Source: Pachysolen tannophilus NRRL Y-2460
Taxonomy: Eukaryota; Ascomycota; Pichiomycetes; Alaninales; Pachysolenaceae
Assembly: GCA_001661245.1 (NCBI GenBank)
Contig: KV454014.1
Coordinates: 545,226 to 609,225, forward strand
DNA length: 64,000 bases
Reading direction: 5' to 3'
Each line of letters begins with the position of its first letter. Position 1 is the first letter of the stretch. This document shows, in pieces, positions 50,319-59,516 of the stretch. Both the position numbers and the translations under genes were made by a program. The notes under the pieces are model-generated. The model was not told the DNA's origin, searched no databases, and worked only from the letters and a program-made list of their open reading frames with translations.

Positions 50319-51178
50319 NNNNNNNNNNNNNNNNNNNNNNNNNNNNNNNNNNNNNNNNNNNNNNNNNNNNNNNNNNNNNNNNNNNNNNNNNNNNNNNNNN
50401 NNNNNNNNNNNNNNNNNNNNNNNNNNNNNNNNNNNNNNNNNNNNNNNNNNNNNNNNNNNNNNNNNNNNNNNNNNNNNNNNNNNNNNNNNNNNNNNNNNNN
50501 NNNNNNNNNNNNNNNNNNNNNNNNNNNNNNNNNNNNNNNNNNNNNNNNNNNNNNNNNNNNNNNNNNNNNNNNNNNNNNNNNNNNNNNNNNNNNNNNNNNN
50601 NNNNNNNNNNNNNNNNNNNNNNNNNNNNNNNNNNNNNNNNNNNNNNNNNNNNNNNNNNNNNNNNNNNNNNNNNNNNNNNNNNNNNNNNNNNNNNNNNNNN
50701 NNNNNNNNNNNNNNNNNNNNNNNNNNNNNNNNNNNNNNNNNNNNNNNNNNNNNNNNNNNNNNNNNNNNNNNNNNNNNNNNNNNNNNNNNNNNNNNNNNNN
50801 NNNNNNNNNNNNNNNNNNNNNNNNNNNNNNNNNNNNNNNNNNNNNNNNNNNNNNNNNNNNNNNNNNNNNNNNNNNNNNNNNNNNNNNNNNNNNNNNNNNN
50901 NNNNNNNNNNNNNNNNNNNNNNNNNNNNNNNNNNNNNNNNNNNNNNNNNNNNNNNNNNNNNNNNNNNNNNNNNNNNNNNNNNNNNNNNNNNNNNNNNNNN
51001 NNNNNNNNNNNNNNNNNNNNNNNNNNNNNNNNNNNNNNNNNNNNNNNNNNNNNNNNNNNNNNNNNNNNNNNNNNNNNNNNNNNNNNNNNNNNNNNNNNNN
51101 NNNNNNNNNNNNNNNNNNNNNNNNNNNNNNNNNNNNNNNNNNNNNNNNNNNNNNNNNNNNNNNNNNNNNNNNNNNNNN
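50319..51178. other. Assembly gap (860 N) bounded by a direct repeat
   Basis: Unknown bases from 50319 to 51178. The last unique bases on the left (CCGGAAATTCCGCC at 50286-50299, then 14 A) recur as the first bases on the right (51179-51192, then 8 A). The two frames predicted across the gap are artefacts of reading N as open. Confidence 0.98.
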
Positions 51179-51597
51179 CCGGAAATTCCGCCAAAAAAAA
51201 TAATAATAATAATAACAAGGAAAAAAAAAAAAGAATTTGCGCAGGATCTGTCAGACATATAAGCTGTATAAATTATATGGGCAAATATAGGTGAGAATAC
51301 ATAATATATACAAATTCAAAAGTTTTCCGTAAGATAAATTGCCGAAATTTTCCATGTAAAAATGTATATGAGATGATATTTTGATCGACGATAAGATGAA
51401 GGTAATTAATTAATTCAATTACTTTAATTTATAACGGAAATCAGATTTTATATTCTATAAGCCTTTTGAGATCTTAATATGGAGGTTCTATTGTTCCAGT
51501 TCAAACGACTTTTAAATGTTAAATGTAAGATGGCTGGATCTTTTATACCCATATATATATATAATATATAATATAAAATATATATACTTATCACTAT
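51179..51597. other. Spacer between the gap and the Cys-cluster gene
   Basis: 419 bases after the gap, with an A-rich start, (TAA)n at 51201-51215 and an alternating TA block at 51552-51587 just past the stop of the next gene. No gene is recognised; a gene could begin inside the gap. Confidence 0.4.
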
Positions 51598-53013
51598 CTA
51601 AGTTGAGCTTTTTGTAACTGCAAAATAGTTATTTTCTAAATCTAGTTGATTCTCATCGTCTGTAGTCAAAGTTAGTACTGCAGCTGCCGCTGCAGTAACA
51701 GCATCGTGGCTTAACTGGTTATCCACTATAAACCGGTCATTACCATTACTATTATTATTATTATTATTATTATTATTGTTATTATTATGGTTGTGCTCGT
51801 TATGATCGTGGTGATTACCATTGTGTGTATGGAAATTTGAATGTAGTAACATTGAGTCTTCAACTTCGTCTCTGTTTTGTTTGTTCAGCTTGGATCCACG
51901 AAGACGTTGCCTCTGTCCAGATCCATGTCCAGAACCGTGTCCAGAACCATTTCTGGACCCATGCCCAGACGCCTGAGTCTGTTGGTGGTGCTGATGTTGT
52001 TGCTGCTGTTGCTGCTGTTCAAATTGTAGTTGTTGCAGATGCAATTCCTGGAACTCGTCATCCTCAATATCATAGTCATTACTATCTTGTTCTGGGCTCC
52101 CACTACGACGATTCTTAGCAGCAGATTTTAAATAATTTGGAGTTCTAGCATTAGGCATCAAATCGGGATTTTTCTTTCTTGAACGGCAAATAATGCAAAC
52201 TTTATGATGTTCACTATCATCTAAAGGTTTAGAACACCTATTACAAAGACCAGCTTCTTCTAACAGTTTCCTTCTAACCTTATCATTTGTTCTACAACGT
52301 GAACAAACTTTGAAAATCTTATTACTTCTATTTTTATCATCTCCTTCGATAAAACTATCATTAGGTCCTGAACAATGCACACACTTCCCTTGAGCAGCAC
52401 GACTGGCTTTTCTAGATCTTAAAGACAGTCTACATGGTGGACAAAGAACAAATTGATCTTGCTCATCAGGTATCACCGTACCACACCGACGACAAACCCC
52501 ATCTTTTTGCTTTGTTCGTATCTGCCACCTCCTAGAACGCTGTCTTTGTAAGTCCCTACAATGAGCACATAATTTAAAAGGTTTTGGACCAGTTTGATCA
52601 AAACTCTTCTTACACCTCGAACATACCCCTTGATCAAACTGAACCTGTGAAGAAGATGAGCCCAATAACTGCTCGTGCTCGTGTTCTTGCAACTGCAACT
52701 GCTGGCGCAGCTGTTGTTCATCATGCTCTAGTTCTAGTTCTCGCTCTCTTTCTAGTTCTCGTTCTCGTTCTCGCTCTTTTTCGTGCTCTTGTTCTTGTTC
52801 TTGTACACGCAAATGATAATGATGAAGATCATTTTGAGAATTGCCGCCGTTAGAACCATTATTCACTTGATTTAAAGACGTAGGAATCGTCATATCCCCA
52901 TGCAAAGAACTTGGCACCAAGTACTTATTGGGCTTTATATCTGTCATAATTCTTTCGTCGTGAACCACATCAATGGTATTTGTAGCAGTAGTAACTGGAT
53001 CCATCATTACCAA
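51598..53013 (-). CDS. Protein with four CxxC...CxxC modules, probable DNA-binding regulator
   Basis: A 471-residue protein with a striking cysteine array: C131/134-149/152, C174/177-191/194, C211/214-237/240 and C257/260-273/276. In each module the second CxxC is followed directly by Arg and then a basic segment (CRDLQRQRSRRW, CRLSLRSRKASR, CRTNDKVRRK, CRSRKK), and the last three modules are separated by 21, 16 and 16 residues. This looks like four zinc-binding units carrying basic DNA- or RNA-contact helices. Flanks are low-complexity: an Arg/Glu/Gln-rich region (about 71-115), poly-Q and a poly-N run near the C-terminus. It is not Zn2Cys6, GATA or copper-fist. Candida Wor3-type cysteine proteins are a possible relative, from memory only. 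It shares a long promoter with the AT-hook gene. Confidence 0.75.
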   Translation of the reverse strand: MVMMDPVTTATNTIDVVHDERIMTDIKPNKYLVPSSLHGDMTIPTSLNQVNNGSNGGNSQNDLHHYHLRVQEQEQEHEKERERERELERERELELEHDEQQLRQQLQLQEHEHEQLLGSSSSQVQFDQGVCSRCKKSFDQTGPKPFKLCAHCRDLQRQRSRRWQIRTKQKDGVCRRCGTVIPDEQDQFVLCPPCRLSLRSRKASRAAQGKCVHCSGPNDSFIEGDDKNRSNKIFKVCSRCRTNDKVRRKLLEEAGLCNRCSKPLDDSEHHKVCIICRSRKKNPDLMPNARTPNYLKSAAKNRRSGSPEQDSNDYDIEDDEFQELHLQQLQFEQQQQQQQHQHHQQTQASGHGSRNGSGHGSGHGSGQRQRLRGSKLNKQNRDEVEDSMLLHSNFHTHNGNHHDHNEHNHNNNNNNNNNNNNSNGNDRFIVDNQLSHDAVTAAAAAVLTLTTDDENQLDLENNYFAVTKSST

Positions 53014-53448
53014 AAAAAAAAAAAAAAAAAATCAAATAAATAAAATCAAATAGCCAAAACCAAGCAAATTAATTATCAAAATATGGAAAATTCAACTCAA
53101 ATACAAAAAAGCCAAAGCCAAACTTATTCATTTATATATATTCATATATATATGAATATAAATATAAATATATTTATTTATATTCACGGTTTTAATTATA
53201 TTTAACACAAGTATAAATCAAACACTATATTTACTATTTATTATATTCGTTGCTACTAGAAAACTTTGAAAGCAGAAAGAAATTTACAGCATCTTCAATA
53301 AACAGCCCTGAAACAAAAAAACCAAAAAAAAAAAAAAAAAAAACAACAACAAACCCTCGTACAGCCCTTGAACAGAGTGGTTTTTTTATTTCTTCAAACA
53401 ACCCCTTTTAAAACAACCCTCAATTGGGGCTGTCTGTTGTTTTTTTTC

Positions 53449-53482
<34 letters not shown>

Positions 53483-53903
53483 ATTATAAATAGTAGTGCA
53501 ACTAAGCTCTAATATCTTAAAATAAAATTTGTAATCTAAACGCACTACTATATTGTTTCAAAGTTACAGCCCTTATTTGTTGTTTCTCTTTTTTTTTCTG
53601 TGGTTTTGTAAAATCACAGCCCCTGTGTTTCCGCAACAGTTAAGAAAACAAAGAAAAAAAAATAAGAAAATAATAATAATAATAATAATAATAATAGAAG
53701 AAGAATAGTAGTATTATAAGAAAAAGAAGAAGAATAAGAAGAATAAGAAGATAACAAGGTATTATATCTGTTATCTTTTAAATTATTATTATTGGTTTAT
53801 TTTATTTGTTTTTCAATCTGAAATAGTTGGCTTTTTTTCTATTTTTTGTTTTTTTTTTCTTTTATTTCTTTTTTGGTTTTTATATGATAAGCAAGTGGGT
53901 GTG
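53014..53903. promoter_or_regulatory. Divergent promoter with five ACAGCCC motifs
   Basis: 890 bases between divergent genes. ACAGCCC occurs at 53302-53308, 53361-53367, 53566-53572 and 53616-53622 on the plus strand and as GGGCTGT at 53427-53433. Around them are long A runs (53017-53030, 53323-53342, 53452-53480) and (TAA)n at 53670-53695. An inverted repeat ATTCATATATATATGAAT lies at about 53139-53156. A long, motif-rich control region of this type is usual for yeast regulatory genes. Confidence 0.65.
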
Positions 53904-55799
53904 ATGGATAATATGGATTCAAATATAGACCCCGAAATTAATAACGCTGCTGCCGCTGTTGATTTTTCATCTAAATATACTACAGATCTGGTTGTAGATG
54001 ACTTAAGGTGGAAAAACACGTCTTCAAGTGCTAAGAATGATAGTGGCTTGTATCAAGTCACGCAAGAACATGGTGAAGGGATTGAAGAAGATGATTCTCC
54101 AGTGGATACTGCCACTCAAGCTTTAAAAGTGTTACTGTACGATTCTGGAAATGCTATAAACAACAATCATGATACGAATGAGATAGTACAACAAGCAATG
54201 AAAGCTAATCCTATAGCTCCAATTACGACGGGTTCTGGCTCTGGCTCGGGCTCACCTGTGTCGAACGTAAGCGCTGAAACCGCTGCTAGTATTGCTGCTT
54301 CGAAGGCTGCAGCCGCCGCTGCTGCTTCTGCTGCCACTGCTGCCGCTGCTTCTGCTTCTGCCACCACTAACACTATAAATACAAAGGCATCTGGCACTAC
54401 TGATACAAAGAGAAAAAAGAAGCCATCAAGATCAAATAAGACTTCGTCGTTTATCAACTATGATACTTTTACTCCAGCACCTCATTTGGGTGCTTCTTCA
54501 GCTCTGAGGAAATCCAGTAATACAAATACCACAACAGCAACAACAACAACAAATAATAATAATAATAATGGTGGTGTAATATCCAATTTTAGCAATGAAT
54601 ATATACAAGACATGGGACTGAATGATATCCATCGCGGTACAGCCTCAAATTATCATCAGTTGCCCATTGGTACAATATCAAATCCAGTTTCTTTGGATAA
54701 TAATACAACGCTAACGGTTAAAAATGCAAAATCTTTAAAACCAGTGGTTTCATCGAATAATCAAAACCATTTAGTGTTTAAGAATAAAACTGTTCCTCCA
54801 AATAATAGTTTAGGTCATACTGTTACTAGTACAAAATTTGGCCCTTCTTTAAAATCCACGCCCACTCCCATGCCCACATCAACCTCAGCTTCAGCGTCAA
54901 CCTCAACGGCTACTTCTACTGCTGCCGCTGCTGCTTTTCTCGCGCATCATCACCACCACCACCATAACCATTATCATCATCAACATAACAAAGTCCCGGC
55001 TGCATTGTTAACAAAAGCACCAGAAAATTTAATAAATTTTGTAATTATGGATCCTTCAACTAAAAAGGGATTATCCAAAAGATTAGGAAGGCCAAAGAGA
55101 ACTATCAGAGTAAGTGATCCATTTATGTCTTCAGAAAATAATTTTAATGATTCTATAATGTCAAGGTTCAGGTTTGATTCATTATCCACTTCGGTAAATT
55201 CTTCTCGTACAAATAATAGAGGTGCTGCAATTGGAGCCATTAATAAAGAATTTGACAAGATGAGAAATTGTAATGATAAACTGAAATTACAACATAAACA
55301 AAGAACTAGAGGTAGAAGAGTTATTCAACATACTGATGGTTTCAAATTAGTCTTGGAAGATCCAGGTGTCGCAAACGATATCTTTGTTCCATATAATGTT
55401 GCTGATAACATCAGAGATGATACTAAAAATAATAATAATAATGTTAATAATAACAAAAATGTAAACAATAAGGATGGTGAGCAGCCTACTATTGTACTTG
55501 AAGATTATGAATCTTTAAGAGCAAAAGGTCGTAGTACAGCAAAAGATTATCCACAATCACAGAGTTTAAATATTAAAAAATATAATGTCAATGATATCAA
55601 GAAAAATAGTATTCTTGATCTGCAGATGGACCCAACTTTATTGTTAGCAGATAGTAATAAAAATAAAGCTACAAGGAGAAGACATGAAATCGAGGTTGAA
55701 CGAGGTGCTGATGTCTCTTCCTCCAAGAGAAGACAAAGTATTGTATTTGTCGAAAAGAATGATAATAGAAAAGTAGGGTCCAGAAGTAAAAAATCCTGA
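53904..55799 (+). CDS. Uncharacterised protein with AT-hook-like motif
   Basis: A 631-residue protein that I do not recognise. It has poly-Ala/Ser, poly-Thr, poly-Asn and His-rich stretches (about residues 135-155, 205-225 and 350-365). The more ordered parts are a basic patch with an AT-hook-like core (KRLGRPKRTIR, about 390-400), a preceding LINFVIMDPSTKKGLS block, a basic KQRTRGRRVIQHTDGFKLVL segment, EDPGVANDIFVPYNVADN, and PTIVLEDYESLRAKGRS. The C-terminus is strongly basic with KRRQS. No membrane span or enzyme motif is seen. A nuclear chromatin or transcription role is an inference from the AT-hook and basic patches. The ATG at 53904 is used; the frame is open three codons upstream from a GTG. 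It is divergent to the Cys-module gene, sharing its promoter. Confidence 0.75.
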   Translation: MDNMDSNIDPEINNAAAAVDFSSKYTTDLVVDDLRWKNTSSSAKNDSGLYQVTQEHGEGIEEDDSPVDTATQALKVLLYDSGNAINNNHDTNEIVQQAMKANPIAPITTGSGSGSGSPVSNVSAETAASIAASKAAAAAAASAATAAAASASATTNTINTKASGTTDTKRKKKPSRSNKTSSFINYDTFTPAPHLGASSALRKSSNTNTTTATTTTNNNNNNGGVISNFSNEYIQDMGLNDIHRGTASNYHQLPIGTISNPVSLDNNTTLTVKNAKSLKPVVSSNNQNHLVFKNKTVPPNNSLGHTVTSTKFGPSLKSTPTPMPTSTSASASTSTATSTAAAAAFLAHHHHHHHNHYHHQHNKVPAALLTKAPENLINFVIMDPSTKKGLSKRLGRPKRTIRVSDPFMSSENNFNDSIMSRFRFDSLSTSVNSSRTNNRGAAIGAINKEFDKMRNCNDKLKLQHKQRTRGRRVIQHTDGFKLVLEDPGVANDIFVPYNVADNIRDDTKNNNNNVNNNKNVNNKDGEQPTIVLEDYESLRAKGRSTAKDYPQSQSLNIKKYNVNDIKKNSILDLQMDPTLLLADSNKNKATRRRHEIEVERGADVSSSKRRQSIVFVEKNDNRKVGSRSKKS

Positions 55800-56774
55800 T
55801 AAGCTTAAGTTTCATCTCCTCCACACTATACCGCTTCAATTGTATTATACTAATTTATTGCTTCTTTTTTTTTTTATGTTTAAATTATGGAATCAAATCA
55901 TGAGAGCCTTGTTCCATTTTTTTTTTCTTTTTTTTTTTTTGCTTTTTTTTTGCAAATTCTTGTATTACTATAGATGGTTTGTTTTTTTTTTTCAATCAAC
56001 ATTTTTATTTCTTTTATGATTATCACTGTTGTCTGGAAAATTTCCATGGAACTTTCCATGAATTTTTTTCAGGTACCCCTTTCCATTCATTTTTCTTCCA
56101 TTTTTCTTTATCATATTGTATTCTTATATATCTGTTCTACTTACTCTGTTCATGATGTATATAGTTCCTAGTTCAACGCGTGATTTCACATATTTTCAAC
56201 TACAGTAATTAATTTAAGTTTCATCTTATTTTACCAAAAAGCAAAAAGCAAAACGCAGAAAAAAAAAAAAAGAAAACAGAATTCAAATTTTGCAAGGTTC
56301 ACAAACAAACTTAAGCTCATTTGAAATCTATGTAATTCTGGATACATGGAGAGAAATAACGGGATCTGTTCATCGTTAAGCGTTTCAGTAATGTAATCTG
56401 ATGTCATAGTGTATAACTTGTTTTCTGTTTTGAAATTTCAAGTTTTCATAGTATTTCCTTTTCAGTACAGTTAAAAATGAGTAATCACCAACAAACAGCA
56501 TAAAATTTCGTCACCCAACCCTTATCAGGTCTGCATCATGAAATCACCAGGTACTATAGTTTCTATATATTTATATATATTTAAAGATGATTAAGATTAT
56601 GATTTTGAATTTTGTGAATATTTATGAAATAATTTATATATAGCCAATATCTCATTCATTAGCCATAAATGTTTTTTTTTATTTATAAAAAAACTTGTAT
56701 CCCTTATTTTTTTTTTTCATTGTTGTCCTCATCGCAAACACAAAGATAGATAGATAGATAGATACTAAAAGAAA
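55800..56774. other. Long spacer before the small unknown gene
   Basis: 975 bases. T-rich blocks (55866-55876, 55918-55950, 55983-55993) mark the end of the upstream gene. A perfect MCB site ACGCGT lies at 56176-56181, and the region closes with (GATA)5 at 56745-56764, only 10 bases before the next ATG. The 65-codon frame inside is Phe/Ile-rich noise. Confidence 0.5.
56745..56764 (+). repeat. (GATA)5 microsatellite in a 5' leader
   Basis: Five perfect GATA units lie 10 bases upstream of the ATG at 56775, so they are almost certainly transcribed in the 5' leader. Confidence 0.9.
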
Positions 56775-57401
56775 ATGAGTGGCGATTTTACAAAGACTTC
56801 AAAACCGGGTACAAATTTTTCAGAATCAGATCTGGAATCCGATCAAAGATGGATATATTGTCCTTATCAAAGGTATTTTGCAAGATATAACAATAATGAA
56901 ATAGTACCCAAGAACTGGAAAGAGTTAACAGATCTGAAGAATAATAATTTTAAAAATTTTGAACCAAATAGAACCAATATCAATATTGTTGAGAAGAATC
57001 TGAGTAATGTAGATGATTCTCCATGTTATTTTGGTGCTGTTGACAATGATAACGGATTCAGTAGAAGGCAAAGTTTAGTTTCAACGATTTCGACACCTAG
57101 TTCTTCAAAGAATTTTGGTCTCCCCAATGATTCAACAGAAACTTTTAACACGTCATTATCAAATTGTTCAGATATTGAGTCGGCGGTGCACTTTAAAAAT
57201 AGTAAAACGAAAGCGCTTTTGCCATTCAATAAAACTGTGGAATACGAAGGATATAATAATAGAGAAAATAATGATGTGGCAAAGTTTAAGATTGCAATCG
57301 ATAGTAATCGTATAATTCAAAAAAATAATAAAATGAAAAATCCTAAACTCAAACTAAAAATAGATACCCAAACTGCTGTAACTCGTGATCGTGATTATTA
57401 G
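56775..57401 (+). CDS. Small uncharacterised protein
   Basis: A 208-residue protein that I cannot assign. The N-terminal part has one ordered-looking block, DQRWIYCPYQRYFARYNNN followed by EIVPKNWKELTDL (about residues 23-54), rich in aromatic residues. The middle is Ser/Thr/Asn-rich with RRQSLVSTISTPSS (about 97-110), a likely kinase target, and FNTSLSNCSDIESAVHF. The C-terminus is basic (KNNKMKNPKLKLKIDTQ). No membrane spans, signal peptide or catalytic motif are seen. The start is a clear ATG after a (GATA)5 leader, and codon use is like the neighbours. It converges on the CFEM gene, with the two stops 200 bases apart. It could be a lineage-restricted regulator; I have no functional evidence. 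Confidence 0.65.
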   Translation: MSGDFTKTSKPGTNFSESDLESDQRWIYCPYQRYFARYNNNEIVPKNWKELTDLKNNNFKNFEPNRTNINIVEKNLSNVDDSPCYFGAVDNDNGFSRRQSLVSTISTPSSSKNFGLPNDSTETFNTSLSNCSDIESAVHFKNSKTKALLPFNKTVEYEGYNNRENNDVAKFKIAIDSNRIIQKNNKMKNPKLKLKIDTQTAVTRDRDY

Positions 57402-57601
57402 AATTTTTAAAGGTTGTTCGCTGACAAGGAGGCAAGAAGCTATATAATGCATTGGATTTAGAATTGGTAGAATTATAGATTTTGATTAAATAGAATATAG
57501 ATAATTATATATTTAAAGATAAGCAAGAAAATCAAATTATTGGTTAAAAAAAAAGAACATCATTGTAAATACTTTAGTAACAAAACTTTTCAGTTTACTT
57601 T

Positions 57602-58777
57602 TCAAGAGATAATTCTTGAACCAGTACCTGCATTAGGAATTTTTGGTAATTTGCTCATCAACTTCTTTCTTGAAAACTGCGGTATCTTTCTAGAAGGATC
57701 TCTAAATGGATGTGCATTTGCATCTGCAATTAACTTTTCTCTTAATTGACCCCCACGATCAAGAACTTTTTTAGCTTCTTTCTTGGAATTCTTGGAAACG
57801 TTTGGAATCTTTGGAGTATTTGGCAGTCTATTTGGTTTGAATTTGTCAGTTGAAAAAAAATTTTGTTGAACATCATTTGCCTTTATTAAAGGTGTTACAG
57901 GTGAATCTGGTGCTCTATTTGGGCCAGGCGCTGGTTCTTCGTCATTAATTTTTGCATTTTTCTGATCCAAATGCGTTTCTTTTGGATTTTCAGTTAAAAC
58001 AGTAGCTTGTTTTTGAGCCTGGGTTTGGGTTTGGGTCTGGGTCTGGGTCTGTGTTTCAGTATGTGCTTCAGTCTGTGCTTTATCCTGTGCTTTATCCTGT
58101 GATTGAACTTCAGCTTGAGCTTGAGCCTTTGTATTTTCTTTATTTACTTTTTCAAACTCATTCGTGGTATAATTTGGGTCTGTAAATTTTGGATTTTGAT
58201 CTGATTTGTAAGGGTCACCTCTTAGTCTTCTATCAGAAAATGTAGGCAATAATTCAATTTTATTTGCGCTTGCTCGAACCAAACCTTGAGCCTGTACGTT
58301 CGATTGATCTAAATGACTTTTAACCCCAATATCCTTTTTAGGTAGCTTGGCTGCTGCAGCAAATTGTTTAAACTCCAGCTCAACTTCTTCTGGTTTAATA
58401 AAACTGATTTTACCATAACTTTTATGTTTTCCCTTTTTGTTTCCAACCTTAGTTGTTATCAGCTTTGTAGGTGTTGGTGCTGGTGTAGCAGTTGTACGTA
58501 ATTGTGGAGGAGGAGGTGGAGGGTTATCCAACATTTCAAGACAAGTACCCAAATAGTGGTCTCTAGCACTTTCAAAAGTACCATAGGGACAAATGCTAAG
58601 GAGACAGTTTGTGATCTCTTTTTCTTTTGCACAAAGACAAGTAAAATTTCTATGTGTCATTGGACAGTAATGAGCATAATTATTGATACATGACAAAAAA
58701 CAAGCTGGTGGAGTTGCTGATACTAAGTTAACTAAAAAGGGTATGGTAACGGAAACTAAAAGAATAAAGTATTTCAT
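57602..58777 (-). CDS. Secreted CFEM-domain protein without visible GPI signal
   Basis: A 391-residue secreted protein. A signal peptide (MKYFILLVSVTIPFLVNLVSA) precedes an eight-cysteine CFEM domain with C26-x3-C30-x7-C38-x8-C47-x-C49-x8-C58-x4-C63-x15-C79, which fits the family pattern (PPACFLSC, then CLC). CFEM proteins are fungal surface proteins, some of which bind haem; the usual Asp three residues before the CxC is Asn here (NFTC, also a glycosylation sequon), so haem binding is doubtful. After a PPPPPP hinge the chain is long, Lys- and Gln-rich, with a QT/QA repeat (about residues 240-265), and ends in a basic tail (FSRKKLMSKLPKIPNAGTGS) instead of the hydrophobic GPI signal expected of CFEM wall proteins. 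I start at the ATG at 58777; the frame opens 11 codons earlier without an ATG. Confidence 0.8.
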   Translation of the reverse strand: MKYFILLVSVTIPFLVNLVSATPPACFLSCINNYAHYCPMTHRNFTCLCAKEKEITNCLLSICPYGTFESARDHYLGTCLEMLDNPPPPPPQLRTTATPAPTPTKLITTKVGNKKGKHKSYGKISFIKPEEVELEFKQFAAAAKLPKKDIGVKSHLDQSNVQAQGLVRASANKIELLPTFSDRRLRGDPYKSDQNPKFTDPNYTTNEFEKVNKENTKAQAQAEVQSQDKAQDKAQTEAHTETQTQTQTQTQTQAQKQATVLTENPKETHLDQKNAKINDEEPAPGPNRAPDSPVTPLIKANDVQQNFFSTDKFKPNRLPNTPKIPNVSKNSKKEAKKVLDRGGQLREKLIADANAHPFRDPSRKIPQFSRKKLMSKLPKIPNAGTGSRIIS

Positions 58778-59516
58778 CTTTACTGGATTTTTCAATTGTA
58801 TTTTGGCCAAATATTGAAATTATATTTGCACCAGAATTAATCGGTTTCCTATATAGTAAAATATGTTTATTAATTCTAAAACTGTACTAAATTTTTATCA
58901 TACTATAATACTACAAAACACTTTCATCTATTCTCTTTTTCCTAAAAGGCCTTCAACGCATCAAAGCTTTAACTATAGTCTTGGGTTTCAATGAGTTTCC
59001 TCATTTTTGTGGTTTTTCAAGAAACTTGATTCTCTTTCGAAATGCAAGATTATGCATACCAGAAACAATATGAGCCGCACACGTTTGGGTCTTCAAAAAT
59101 TAGACCATCAAAAGTACGATATTCATCAGTTCAAGACATTTAGTGGTTACAGCGATCTGAAATGGAGAAAAGAAAAAACCGAATTTCGAATATTTTTACT
59201 TTGCTTTCTGTGAATGATCGGGGAAACTAATTTGAAAAAATTAAGCTGCAAATATTCAGATACCTGGATACGGTAAAGTGTATTCCTACTATTTTCCTGT
59301 TAAATACGTAAACACGAAATTTAAGCGAGACTTCAGTTCAACTGTATTTATTTTTATTCATAATTATGTAATAATAACGGGGTTAATTTTAAAAATTATT
59401 AAATACTAGATCTTATTCATAGCTAAAATTTTGAAAAACAGTACTCCAACTAAGTTACTTAGAAAGAAAGTAGGTACAGAGTAAAGAATTATTCGAAAAA
59501 AGGACTAATTTTTCCT
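58778..59516. promoter_or_regulatory. Promoter of the CFEM gene / 3' side of ZTA1
   Basis: 739 bases between two minus-strand genes. Compared with other spacers it has few homopolymers. A 68-codon frame on the plus strand (59007-59213) starts with ATG but shows no recognisable features, so I leave it out. I see no RNA gene. Confidence 0.4.

Noticed and set aside
50175-51258. Two long minus-strand frames across the gap
   Set aside because: They are open only because unknown bases were read as X; the flanking codons are poly-Phe/Lys from homopolymers.
59007-59213. 68-codon ORF in the CFEM promoter
   Set aside because: Has an ATG but no recognisable motif, and chance frames of this size are common; would need transcript evidence.
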